Part shown: one piece after another, positions 24,821 through 32,258 of the stretch
Numbering within the stretch: position 1 is the first letter of the stretch
How the letters are laid out: each line of letters begins with the position of its first letter
Source: JBMNRY01 sp050944915
GTDB taxonomy: Bacteria; Bacillota; Limnochordia; JAAZLZ01
Direction of reading: 5' to 3'
DNA: 32,878 nucleotides
NCBI GenBank assembly: GCA_050944915.1
Contig: JBMNRY010000008.1
Coordinates: 1 to 32,878 of the forward strand
Made by a program: the position numbers and the translations under genes
The notes under the pieces: model-generated
Database searches by the model: none
Seen by the model: only the letters and a program-made list of their open reading frames with translations
Told to the model about the DNA's origin: nothing

Positions 24821-25912
24821 ATGGAAGCAAAGTGGCGTTTCCATCTCCAGCTGTTCGCTGGGGAAAAGACGGAACCGGCCACACCCCGCCGGAGACAGGA
24901 AGCCCGACGCCGGGGGCAAACGGCCAGTACCCGAGAACTCAATAGCGCCTTGGTCCTCTTGGCGGCCTTGATGGGCGCTAGTTTTTTTGGATCCCGGGCG
25001 GTGGTAGATATCCAAACCCTGATGCACCATTGTTTCCAGGATTGGCTCCGGGGCCGAGAAGAATTGACCATCGAAGGCCTTCTACAGCTGGCCCCCATCG
25101 TTATCAGCCTTTTTTTTCAAATTATCCTGCCCGTACTCCTTCTAATCATGATCGCCGGCACCCTAGCCCAGGTAGTCCAAGTAGGTTTCCTCTTCACCGG
25201 AGAGCCTCTGACACCTAAACTAGAGCGATTAAATCCCCTGGCTGGTCTGCAAAGGATCTTTTCCAAACGGGCCTTCGTGGAATTCGGCAAAGCCATTCTG
25301 AAAATCGGTTTGGTGGGCCTGTTGGCCTTTAGCCAGTTGCGAAAAAACTGGGGCATCTTCCCCCAGCTGATTTATGTGTCACCGACCCAGGCAGCAATAA
25401 CGGTCCTCGGTCTGATTTATGATTTGGGTCTGCGGGTTGGACTGTTATTGTTCGTTATCGCCATCCTCGATTACGCCTACCAGCGTTGGGAGTTGGAAGA
25501 AAGCCTGAAAATGAGCAAGCAGGAGATTCAAGATGAATACAAGGAAATGGAAGGGGACCCCCAAATCAGATCTCGGATCCGCCAGCTCCAGCGACAGATG
25601 GCCCAAAGTCGGATGATGCATCGGATCCCCGAGGCCGATGTGATCATCACCAACCCCGTCCATTTAGCTGTGGCCCTCTCCTATGACCCGGAGAAGATGT
25701 CTGCCCCCATGGTCATCGCCAAAGGGGCGGGTCCCTTGGCGGAACGGATCAAGGAAATCGGTCGGGAACATGGGGTTTACATCATGGAGAATCGGCCCCT
25801 AGCCCGTACCCTTTATGAAATGGCCGAGCCCGGCCAAGAAATCCCCGGAGAACTATACCAAGCGGTGGCCGAAGTATTAGCTCTGGTTTACCGGTTGCGG
25901 AAAAAGCACTAG
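24821..25912 (+). CDS. flhB: Flagellar export switch protein FlhB
   Basis: FlhB selects export substrates and switches from hook to filament proteins after autocleavage in its cytoplasmic domain. It starts with LQLFAGEKTEPATPRRRQEA, the family signature, followed by four membrane segments (about 43-61, 90-117, 155-172 and 193-215). The cytoplasmic part has MSKQEIQDEYKEMEGDPQIR and the cleavage region EADVIITNPVHLAVALSYD, where residues 278-281 read NPVH instead of the usual NPTH. The end AVAEVLALVYRLRKKH is typical. The length of 363 residues is standard. The ATG directly follows the fliR stop. Confidence 0.97.
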   Translation: MEAKWRFHLQLFAGEKTEPATPRRRQEARRRGQTASTRELNSALVLLAALMGASFFGSRAVVDIQTLMHHCFQDWLRGREELTIEGLLQLAPIVISLFFQIILPVLLLIMIAGTLAQVVQVGFLFTGEPLTPKLERLNPLAGLQRIFSKRAFVEFGKAILKIGLVGLLAFSQLRKNWGIFPQLIYVSPTQAAITVLGLIYDLGLRVGLLLFVIAILDYAYQRWELEESLKMSKQEIQDEYKEMEGDPQIRSRIRQLQRQMAQSRMMHRIPEADVIITNPVHLAVALSYDPEKMSAPMVIAKGAGPLAERIKEIGREHGVYIMENRPLARTLYEMAEPGQEIPGELYQAVAEVLALVYRLRKKH

Positions 25913-25969
25913 GGAAGGAAACAGATTAGATGTGGCGAAACTTCCCAGCAAGAAGGAGGAGGTGTCGGG

Positions 25970-28042
25970 ATGGCCACCCAAACGGAACGCAGGGTCTTAA
26001 ACCTAGTCCAACATAGCGACATCCTAGTTGTCTTAGGCGTTGTCCTCGTCATCGTCATGATGGTGATCCCGCTGCCGCCAGTGCTGTTGGATGTGCTTTT
26101 GGCCACCAATATCAGCATCTCCCTTTTAGTCCTTTTATTGACTATGAATGTCACCGAACCTTTGCAGTTATCGATTTTTCCTTCTTTGTTATTGGTCACG
26201 ACCCTCTTTCGTTTAGCCCTCAATGTGTCTTCGACCCGATTAGTCCTCCTCCACGGTGAGGCGGGCAAACTCATTGATGCCTTTGGCAACTTCGTCGTCG
26301 GAGGCAACTATGTAGTCGGTTTTGTCATCTTTTTGATCTTAGTCATCGTCCAATTTATCGTCATCACCAGGGGTGCCGAACGGGTAGCGGAAGTGGCAGC
26401 CCGCTTCACCCTCGATGCCATGCCCGGAAAACAAATGAGCATCGATGCCGACTTGAACGCGGGCCTAATCACTGATGATGAGGCCCGTAGGCGCCGTGCC
26501 AATATCCAGCGAGAAGCCGACTTCTATGGGGCCATGGATGGGGCTAGTAAATTTGTCAAAGGCGATGCTATCGCCGGGATTATGATCATCATCATCGACA
26601 TCATCGGTGGCTTAATCATTGGGGTCATGCAGCGGGGTATGCCCTTTATGGCTGCCCTGCAGAGATACGCCCTATTGACCATCGGCGATGGACTGGTATC
26701 CCAGATCCCCGCCCTACTGGTCTCGACGGCCACCGGTATTATCATCAGCCGAGCGGCATCGGAAGGTAGCTTAGGTCAAGATTTGGCCGGCCAGTTACTG
26801 GCACGGCCCCAAGTGTTAGCCGGTACCGCAGGAATCCTATTCTTTTTCGCCCTCGTCCCCGGTTTGCCCGCCGGCCCCTTTATCGTTCTGGCGGGATCTT
26901 TGGGTCTTTTGGCCTATGGGATCCGCCAAAGCCAGCTCAAAGAAGCTGTAACCAAGGCCGAGGCCAAAAAAGAAGCCCAGCTGGAGGAAAGCAAAAAGCC
27001 AGCCAGCGTCCTGCCCTTGTTACAGGTAGATATGATGGAGCTGGAAATCGGTTACGGTCTCATCCCCTTGGTCGATGCTCAGCAAGGGGGCGATCTCCTG
27101 GACCGGGTGACCATGATCAGACGCCAATGTGCTCTAGAATTGGGATTAATTGTGCCGGCCATCAGAATTCGGGATAATATGCAGTTGGTACCGAACATGT
27201 ATGTGATCAAAATCAAGGGCGTCGAAGTCGGTCGGGGAGAATTGGTGGTCAATTCCTTCCTAGCCATGGAGACAGGCCCCATCAGGGAGGAAATCCCGGG
27301 GATACCGACCAGGGAGCCCGCCTTTGGCTTGCCTGCCATCTGGGTCAGCGAAGAAAACCGGGAAGCCGCGGAAATGGCTGGTTACACCGTTGTCGATCCG
27401 CCGTCGGTACTAGCTACCCACTTAACGGAGATCATCAGAAGCCATGCCGAGGAACTATTAGGTCGTCAGGAGGTCAAGACCCTTTTAGATGGTCTAAGGG
27501 AACATTACCCGGCGGTGGTAGAGGAATTAACACCGGATCTTCTCAGCATTGGAGAGATTCAAAAGGTCCTGCAACTATTGCTTCAGGAAGGGATTTCCAT
27601 CCGCAACCTGGTCACCATCATGGAGACTTTAGCCGATCATGGGGCCGCCACCAGGGACCCAGAGATTTTGGCGGAGTTAGTCCGACAGAACCTGGCCCGG
27701 CAGATCTCCCAACAGTTTTCCATCGATGGTGTTTTGCCGGTGGTCACCCTGGAGCCCCAGTTGGAGGAAGCCTTGATCAATACTATCGATGAGGAAGGCA
27801 AATATCTTGCTTTAGAGCCGGCCCTTGCCCAAGGGCTTCTGCAAGAGATCGCTCAGAAAATTGAGGCTGCAGCAGCCCACGGAGAGCAGGCAGTCCTGTT
27901 ATGTTCCGGTCGGTTGCGGAGACCATTGCGGAAGATTAGTCAGCGGGTACTGCCTCGCTTAACGATCCTGTCTTATAACGAAGTCGCACCGGAATTTGAA
28001 GTACGGTCTGTAGGGATGGTGAGCATCGCCCATGAAGGTTAA
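25970..28042 (+). CDS. flhA: Flagellar export gate protein FlhA
   Basis: FlhA forms the nonameric ring that receives cargo-chaperone complexes. The N-terminal half has about eight membrane segments (ILVVLGVVLVIVMMVIPLPP onward) with the FHIPEP signature from about residue 145 (RFTLDAMPGKQMSIDADLNA). The C-terminal cytoplasmic domain starts near residue 345 (MMELEIGYGLIPLVDAQQGG) and includes HLTEIIRSHAEELLGRQEVK. At 690 residues it is full length. It starts at ATG after GGAGGAGGTG. The 57-base gap after flhB holds only this site. It overlaps flhF by 11 bases. Confidence 0.98.
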   Translation: MATQTERRVLNLVQHSDILVVLGVVLVIVMMVIPLPPVLLDVLLATNISISLLVLLLTMNVTEPLQLSIFPSLLLVTTLFRLALNVSSTRLVLLHGEAGKLIDAFGNFVVGGNYVVGFVIFLILVIVQFIVITRGAERVAEVAARFTLDAMPGKQMSIDADLNAGLITDDEARRRRANIQREADFYGAMDGASKFVKGDAIAGIMIIIIDIIGGLIIGVMQRGMPFMAALQRYALLTIGDGLVSQIPALLVSTATGIIISRAASEGSLGQDLAGQLLARPQVLAGTAGILFFFALVPGLPAGPFIVLAGSLGLLAYGIRQSQLKEAVTKAEAKKEAQLEESKKPASVLPLLQVDMMELEIGYGLIPLVDAQQGGDLLDRVTMIRRQCALELGLIVPAIRIRDNMQLVPNMYVIKIKGVEVGRGELVVNSFLAMETGPIREEIPGIPTREPAFGLPAIWVSEENREAAEMAGYTVVDPPSVLATHLTEIIRSHAEELLGRQEVKTLLDGLREHYPAVVEELTPDLLSIGEIQKVLQLLLQEGISIRNLVTIMETLADHGAATRDPEILAELVRQNLARQISQQFSIDGVLPVVTLEPQLEEALINTIDEEGKYLALEPALAQGLLQEIAQKIEAAAAHGEQAVLLCSGRLRRPLRKISQRVLPRLTILSYNEVAPEFEVRSVGMVSIAHEG

Positions 28043-29069
28043 ACGCTTTGTCGGTAATTCCATGCAGGAAGCCATCGCCCAATTGCGGGCTACCTTCGGA
28101 CCCGATGCCGTAATCTTACATACAAAACGATTCCGGCAAGGTCCCTTTGGCCTCATTGGACGGCAAAAGGTGGAGGTCATCGCCGCCATCGATGTCCCCT
28201 CGAAACCGGCCCGCAGGGAACAGAATCGTGCCCTACAGGAAGTCAAAGAACAGCTGGAAGAAGTCAAGCAGCTGATCAAACCCCGGGCGGAGGTTGGCTA
28301 TCCCTGGGCCGATCTTTACACCCAACTGATCACTCAAGACGTCTCTCCAGAAAACGCCCGGGACTTGATCGATAAGTTAGCTCAAGAACTACCACGACCA
28401 ACGGAACCCGAGGAAATTAAGGAATCCTTCCGTCGGATCATCAGGGAGCAAATCAAGAGTGTACCACCCTGGGAGTTGGACCAACGGCTGATCGTTGCTT
28501 TAGTCGGTCCCACAGGGGTAGGCAAAACGACGACCATCGCCAAACTGGCCGCCAATTTTGGGCTGTTGGCCAAAAAACGCATCGGCCTGATTACCATCGA
28601 CACCTACCGGATCGCCGCGGTAGACCAACTGAAAACCTATGGAGAGTTGATGCATGTCCCCGTGGAAGTCGTCTTCAACGAGGAAGAACTAGGCCGGGCA
28701 GTAGCCAAATTGGCTGACCGGGATTTGATCCTCATCGATACCGCCGGCCGCAGCCAGTTTAATCAACATCACTTGGAGGAAACGAAGGTTTTGCTGGAGA
28801 CTATCGAGCCCGATGAGATACATCTGGTCCTCAGCGCCACCACCAAGTTAAAGGACACCGAAGCGATTATCGATAAATTTAGTATACTACCTATCCAACG
28901 GCTGATCATAACGAAGATCGATGAAACATCGACCTACGGCATGATTTATAATGCTCAACGCTATTTAGATAAACCACTAGCCTATCTGACGACGGGACAA
29001 AATGTCCCCGAGGATATTGAAGTTGCCCAGCCCGATAAAATTGCCAGTATGATCCTGGGGGAATTGTAA
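28032..29069 (+). CDS. flhF: Flagellar SRP-like GTPase FlhF
   Basis: FlhF is the signal-recognition-particle-type GTPase that marks the site or number of flagella together with FlhG. A basic, variable N-terminal region (KVKRFVGNSMQEAIAQLRATFG) leads to the NG domain: P-loop GPTGVGKTTT at about 159-168, TIDTYRIAAVDQLKTYGELM and the G3 motif DTAGRS near 236. ITKIDETSTYG carries the TKxD guanine-binding motif. Length is 345 residues. It starts at ATG inside the end of flhA, and its last base is the first base of flhG, indicating tight coupling. Confidence 0.97.
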   Translation: MKVKRFVGNSMQEAIAQLRATFGPDAVILHTKRFRQGPFGLIGRQKVEVIAAIDVPSKPARREQNRALQEVKEQLEEVKQLIKPRAEVGYPWADLYTQLITQDVSPENARDLIDKLAQELPRPTEPEEIKESFRRIIREQIKSVPPWELDQRLIVALVGPTGVGKTTTIAKLAANFGLLAKKRIGLITIDTYRIAAVDQLKTYGELMHVPVEVVFNEEELGRAVAKLADRDLILIDTAGRSQFNQHHLEETKVLLETIEPDEIHLVLSATTKLKDTEAIIDKFSILPIQRLIITKIDETSTYGMIYNAQRYLDKPLAYLTTGQNVPEDIEVAQPDKIASMILGEL

Positions 29070-29935
29070 TGCGGGACCAAGCAGAGACCTTAAGACAAAT
29101 GAAAAATAACGGACTTGGCCAACCGGTCGCTCCAACCCGGGTTATTTCCGTGACCAGCGGCAAGGGGGGTGTGGGCAAATCTAATTTGGCCCTGAACACT
29201 ACCATTGCCTTGTCGCGGCTTGGTCTGCGGGCGGGGATCCTCGATGCCGATCTAGGTTTAGCCAATATCGATATCCTCTTGGGGATGGTCCCCCAGTATA
29301 ATCTCAGTCATGTGATTTATGGTTACAGACGGATATCCGATGTGATCCTCCAAGGCCCCGATGATATTAAAGTGATCGCCGGCACTTCCGGTGTCGACGA
29401 TTTAGCCAATCTCACCCCTTGGCGGCTGCAGCGCTTTACCAAAGCCCTAGAGGAACTAGATCGGCAATTAGATGTCCTCCTCATCGACACTGGCGCGGGG
29501 ATTAACCATAATGTCCTTAGTTTCCTGTTGGCCAGCGATGAAATCATGGTCGTGATCACCAATGAACCAACTTCCATTACCGATGCCTATGGACTGATTA
29601 AGGTCCTGGCCAACAAAAATGTGACACCGAAGATCTCCCTGATCGTCAATATGGTGAGAAATGCCCGGGAAGGCAGGGAGGTAGCAGACAAACTCCGTTT
29701 TGTAGTCAGCCGCTTCCTCAAACGTGATATAGACTATCTAGGCTGTGTGCCCCACGATGAAGCGGTGATACGGGCTATTCAACAACAAAAACCACTGCTA
29801 GAGGTTGCCCCCCGCAGTCAAGCGGCCCGGGCCATCAACAATTTAGCCTTAGCTTTAGCCGATGAACAGGGAGCACCCCGTACCGGTGTCGGTAATCTGT
29901 TCCAGCGAATGTTTAAGCTCTTCGCCAAGTCTTAG
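29069..29935 (+). CDS. flhG: MinD-like flagellar number ATPase FlhG (YlxH)
   Basis: FlhG is a ParA/MinD-type ATPase that activates FlhF GTP hydrolysis and limits flagellar number or pattern. The N-terminal peptide MRDQAETLRQM is the FlhF-activating DQAxxLR motif. The deviant Walker A SGKGGVGKSN is at residues 30-39 and ILDADLGLANIDILLG follows. DVLLIDTGAGIN corresponds to the Walker B region. The C-terminal amphipathic helix (NLFQRMFKLFAKS) would bind the membrane. Length is 288 residues. Confidence 0.96.
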   Translation: MRDQAETLRQMKNNGLGQPVAPTRVISVTSGKGGVGKSNLALNTTIALSRLGLRAGILDADLGLANIDILLGMVPQYNLSHVIYGYRRISDVILQGPDDIKVIAGTSGVDDLANLTPWRLQRFTKALEELDRQLDVLLIDTGAGINHNVLSFLLASDEIMVVITNEPTSITDAYGLIKVLANKNVTPKISLIVNMVRNAREGREVADKLRFVVSRFLKRDIDYLGCVPHDEAVIRAIQQQKPLLEVAPRSQAARAINNLALALADEQGAPRTGVGNLFQRMFKLFAKS

Positions 29936-29945
29936 GAGGTTGATC

Positions 29946-30581
29946 ATGGCTCAGGAAACATCCTTAGTCGTAGGCCAAGCCATTTCCATTGAATTTGTCG
30001 GCGAGCAACGGAGCAGGTACAAATCCCGGATTGAAGGCATCTCGGAAACAGAGTTATATCTCGCCCTACCGACCCATAGACGAATCCCCATCCGGTTCCC
30101 CGTCGGCACCGAGATCCGATTGTCCTATCTGTCCGACGAACCGGGACGAGGATGTCGGTGGATCGGGGAAACGACGGTTAAGGATTCTATTGAAGATGGG
30201 CCTATACCCATGTTGATCGTCCGTCACCCTCAGGTCTGGATCCGTAAACAGGACCGCCGCCACGTTCGGGTTCCCTGTCATCTACCCGTCAAGGTCTATC
30301 GGGGAGAGGAAGTCTTCAAAGGTCAAATCCAGGATCTAAGCGGGGGGGGGATGCGGATCAATTTACCGGAGCCCCTGGAACCCGAGGAGATTATAGAGGT
30401 GGAGTTTTGCCCCGGTCCCTTAGTTCGTCTCCAAGCTCAGGTTGTGCGCCGCATCGACTCCCAACGGGAACGGGGTGTCTTTGCACTGGAATTCGTAGAA
30501 CTAACGGATAAAGAAAGGGATCTACTCATCAAATACGTCTTTAATTTGCAGCGAGAATTGAGGCAAAAAGGATTACTGTAA
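29946..30581 (+). CDS. PilZ-domain c-di-GMP-binding flagellar brake protein (YcgR-like)
   Basis: The protein has 211 residues. The N-terminal half (about 1-95) matches the YcgR_2-type domain (VGQAISIEFVGE; IPIRFPVGTEIRLSYL). The C-terminal PilZ domain carries both c-di-GMP motifs: RxxxR at residues 104-108 (RRHVR) and DxSxxG at 130-135 (DLSGGG). In B. subtilis and E. coli such proteins slow the motor when c-di-GMP is high. Here it lies between flhG and the flagellar sigma gene, so control of the motor or switch is likely but inferred. The ATG follows AGGAGGTTGATC, a strong site. A longer upstream reading overlapping flhG was not used. Confidence 0.9.
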   Translation: MAQETSLVVGQAISIEFVGEQRSRYKSRIEGISETELYLALPTHRRIPIRFPVGTEIRLSYLSDEPGRGCRWIGETTVKDSIEDGPIPMLIVRHPQVWIRKQDRRHVRVPCHLPVKVYRGEEVFKGQIQDLSGGGMRINLPEPLEPEEIIEVEFCPGPLVRLQAQVVRRIDSQRERGVFALEFVELTDKERDLLIKYVFNLQRELRQKGLL

Positions 30582-30596
30582 CGGGAGGGTCCCGAG

Positions 30597-31373
30597 GTGA
30601 GGCAAGAGGAACAAACAAAGCTTTGGAAACAATTCAAAGATGGTGCCGATCCCCAAGCCAGGGAGGAGCTGATTAATCATTACGCTCCCTTGGTGAAATA
30701 TGTGGCCGGCCGCATTGCCATTAACCTCCCTCCTTCCATCGAAATTGATGATTTAATGAGCTATGGAGTATTCGGTCTGTTAGATGCCATTGATCGCTAT
30801 GAACCGAAACGGGGCGTTAAATTCGAGACCTATGCCATCGCCAGAATCAGGGGAGCTATCATCGACGGGATGCGGAACTTCGATTGGATCCCTCGCTCGG
30901 TGAGAACGAAAGCGAAGAAATTGGAACAGGCCTATTTGGCTTTAGAACAAAGTTTAGGACGTTCACCGAATGATCAAGAACTGGCCGACTACCTCCAATT
31001 GAGTGTAGATCAGTTTCATCAACTCCTCCAAGAAGTAAGCGCCACCACCCTGGCCTCCTTGGACAATCTGCTGGTCTTTAATGGTCATGAAGACGAATCC
31101 CTTCGCTTAATGGATACCATTGAAGATGAAAGTAGTGCTGACCCGATGACGGCGGTGGCCCGTTGGGAAGCCAAGGAACTCCTGGGACAAGCCATCGATG
31201 CCCTGAGCGAAAGGGAAAGGCTGGTCATTTCCCTGTATTACTATGAAGGCTTAACATTAAAGGAAATCGGCGCGGTGTTGGGTGTCTCCGAATCACGGGT
31301 GTGCCAAGTACACAGCCAGGCTATCTTCCGCTTACGGAACCGATTGAAACGCCACCGAGAAATCGCCTTATAG
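30597..31373 (+). CDS. sigD: Flagellar RNA polymerase sigma factor (SigD/FliA/WhiG family)
   Basis: This alternative sigma factor directs late flagellar genes such as flagellin. Region 2 is clear: INLPPSIEIDDLMSYGVFGL, DRYEPKRGVKFETYAIARIR and GAIIDGMRNFDWIPRSVR. Region 3 (EQSLGRSPNDQELADYLQLS) and region 4 with a helix-turn-helix (YYEGLTLKEIGAVLGVSESR) follow. The length of 258 residues fits SigD/FliA. The GTG start has GGGAGGG 7 bases upstream. An anti-sigma factor (FlgM) is not encoded in the window. Confidence 0.97.
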   Translation: MRQEEQTKLWKQFKDGADPQAREELINHYAPLVKYVAGRIAINLPPSIEIDDLMSYGVFGLLDAIDRYEPKRGVKFETYAIARIRGAIIDGMRNFDWIPRSVRTKAKKLEQAYLALEQSLGRSPNDQELADYLQLSVDQFHQLLQEVSATTLASLDNLLVFNGHEDESLRLMDTIEDESSADPMTAVARWEAKELLGQAIDALSERERLVISLYYYEGLTLKEIGAVLGVSESRVCQVHSQAIFRLRNRLKRHREIAL

Positions 31374-31385
31374 GGAGGGTCTACC

Positions 31386-31688
31386 ATGACCATCAGAGTC
31401 CTTCAGGTCCTGATCGGTCGTGCCGAGGAAGCGGGGCGGCTCCAAAGATTGAACAATCAGCACAACCAACAAAGCCAAGAGCAGATCCAAGCCCAATTCC
31501 AGCAAGAGACCATCCAACAACAGCAGCAAGTTAACGATCTACCTCCAGCCGAGGGAATGAAAATCGAGCAGAGGCAAGGTCGGGGCAACAAAGAAGAGAC
31601 GCCACGGCGCCGAAGGCAAAAGGGCCAGCAACAAGCCGAAGAGGAAAAAGAACCAGGAAAGGGCCGCCATGTTGATATTCGCATCTAG
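31386..31688 (+). CDS. Small Gln-rich, basic protein of the fla operon (unknown function)
   Basis: I do not recognise a named family. The 100-residue protein begins MTIRVLQVLIGRAEEAGRLQ, then is very rich in Gln and Asn (NNQHNQQSQEQIQAQFQQ and a later run of five Q), then highly charged with RRRRQKGQQ, and ends GRHVDIRI. No signal peptide or membrane segment is seen. Comparable small Q-rich genes occur after the flagellar sigma gene in other Gram-positive fla operons as far as I recall, so this is probably a real, low-complexity operon protein. The ATG has GGGAGGG about 7 bases upstream, and the gene sits 12 bases after sigD. Confidence 0.7.
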   Translation: MTIRVLQVLIGRAEEAGRLQRLNNQHNQQSQEQIQAQFQQETIQQQQQVNDLPPAEGMKIEQRQGRGNKEETPRRRRQKGQQQAEEEKEPGKGRHVDIRI

Positions 31689-31701
31689 GGGCTGGTGATC
31701 C

Positions 31702-32109
31702 ATGTATACAGGGATTATTATCGGAGTTTTAGTCTCGGTCATCATTTTTTTATTATGGTATGTCATCAAGGAACCCCGAAAACAAAGCTACAGCAACGTG
31801 GAGCTGACCATGCATGCGATGCTGGAGGAATTGGATCAGAAGTATCGGGAATTGGAAGGCCGTTTGGAAGCAAAAGCTCGCGCCATTGAAGAACAGCTGG
31901 GCAAAAAGAGTGCCCGACCTACCCCCACCAGGAGAGAATCGATGGATAAAGTTCGTCAGATCCGACGTCTGGCCGGCCAAGGCCTAGACTGCCAGGGAAT
32001 CGCCCGGCAGTTGGGCATCGGCAAGGGAGAAGTGGAGTTGATCTTAAATCTCCAGGAACTGGTGGAAGAAGGGGCGTCAACCCTCGATCAAGGTCCCCGA
32101 AAACCTTAA
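31702..32109 (+). CDS. SwrB-like membrane protein with C-terminal HTH-like segment
   Basis: The 135-residue protein has an N-terminal membrane helix (about 3-21), a coiled coil (about 38-67), a Pro/Arg linker and a C-terminal helix-turn-helix-like part (84-117: IRRLAGQGLDCQGIARQLGI followed by GKGEVELILNL). In B. subtilis the gene between sigD and rpsB is swrB (ylxL). Its product has the same layout of anchor, coil and C-terminal domain and promotes maturation of the flagellar basal body/export machine. The assignment relies on position, architecture and the GxGxxELIL ending, not on an alignment. It starts at ATG after GGGGCTGGTG. No terminator follows. Confidence 0.72.
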   Translation: MYTGIIIGVLVSVIIFLLWYVIKEPRKQSYSNVELTMHAMLEELDQKYRELEGRLEAKARAIEEQLGKKSARPTPTRRESMDKVRQIRRLAGQGLDCQGIARQLGIGKGEVELILNLQELVEEGASTLDQGPRKP

Positions 32110-32115
32110 TTTTGA

Positions 32116-32144
32116 TTGATAAGGACAGGTCTTTGTGGTATACT
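32116..32144 (+). promoter_or_regulatory. Strong sigma-A promoter for rpsB
   Basis: TTGATA (32116-32121) and TATACT (32139-32144) are separated by exactly 17 bases, and TGG immediately before the -10 box makes an extended -10 element. Each hexamer matches consensus at five of six positions. Transcription should start near 32151, giving a leader of about 108 bases. It separates ribosomal protein expression from the flagellar operon. Confidence 0.85.
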
Positions 32145-32179
32145 ACATCTTGGTGTAAATCACACACGTTCACTGATAT

Positions 32180-32209
32180 CGGTAAGGGTGCCTTATTTAG
32201 GTCTTGCCG
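32180..32209 (+). ncRNA. Hairpin in the rpsB leader
   Basis: CGGTAAG (32180-32186) can pair with CTTGCCG (32203-32209), seven pairs including one U-G, around a 16-base loop. It lies in the middle of the roughly 108-base untranslated leader (about 32151-32258). Leaders of ribosomal protein genes often carry binding sites for their product, so feedback by S2 is possible. I could not match it to a named leader class. No T-run follows. Confidence 0.4.
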
Positions 32210-32258
32210 GTAGATGATGGGACGGAGGAATTAAAAACCAAAGAGAGGAGGTGGACGA

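Noticed and set aside
24626..25030. Long minus-strand open frames across the flagellar genes (for example here and at 15405-15965)
   Set aside because: They lie opposite clear conserved genes, have no recognisable domains and show low-complexity translations expected from antisense frames.
25930..25969. Small ORF starting at an ATG in the flhB-flhA gap
   Set aside because: It runs through the flhA ribosome-binding site into flhA out of frame, and its product is Arg-rich with no family signature.
31386..31688. Anti-sigma factor FlgM for the Q-rich small protein
   Set aside because: Composition and ends do not match FlgM, and Gram-positive flgM is usually with flgK/flgL, which are not in this window.
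32110..32150. Terminator between the swrB-like gene and rpsB
   Set aside because: No stem followed by a T-run is visible; read-through from the flagellar operon into rpsB remains possible.
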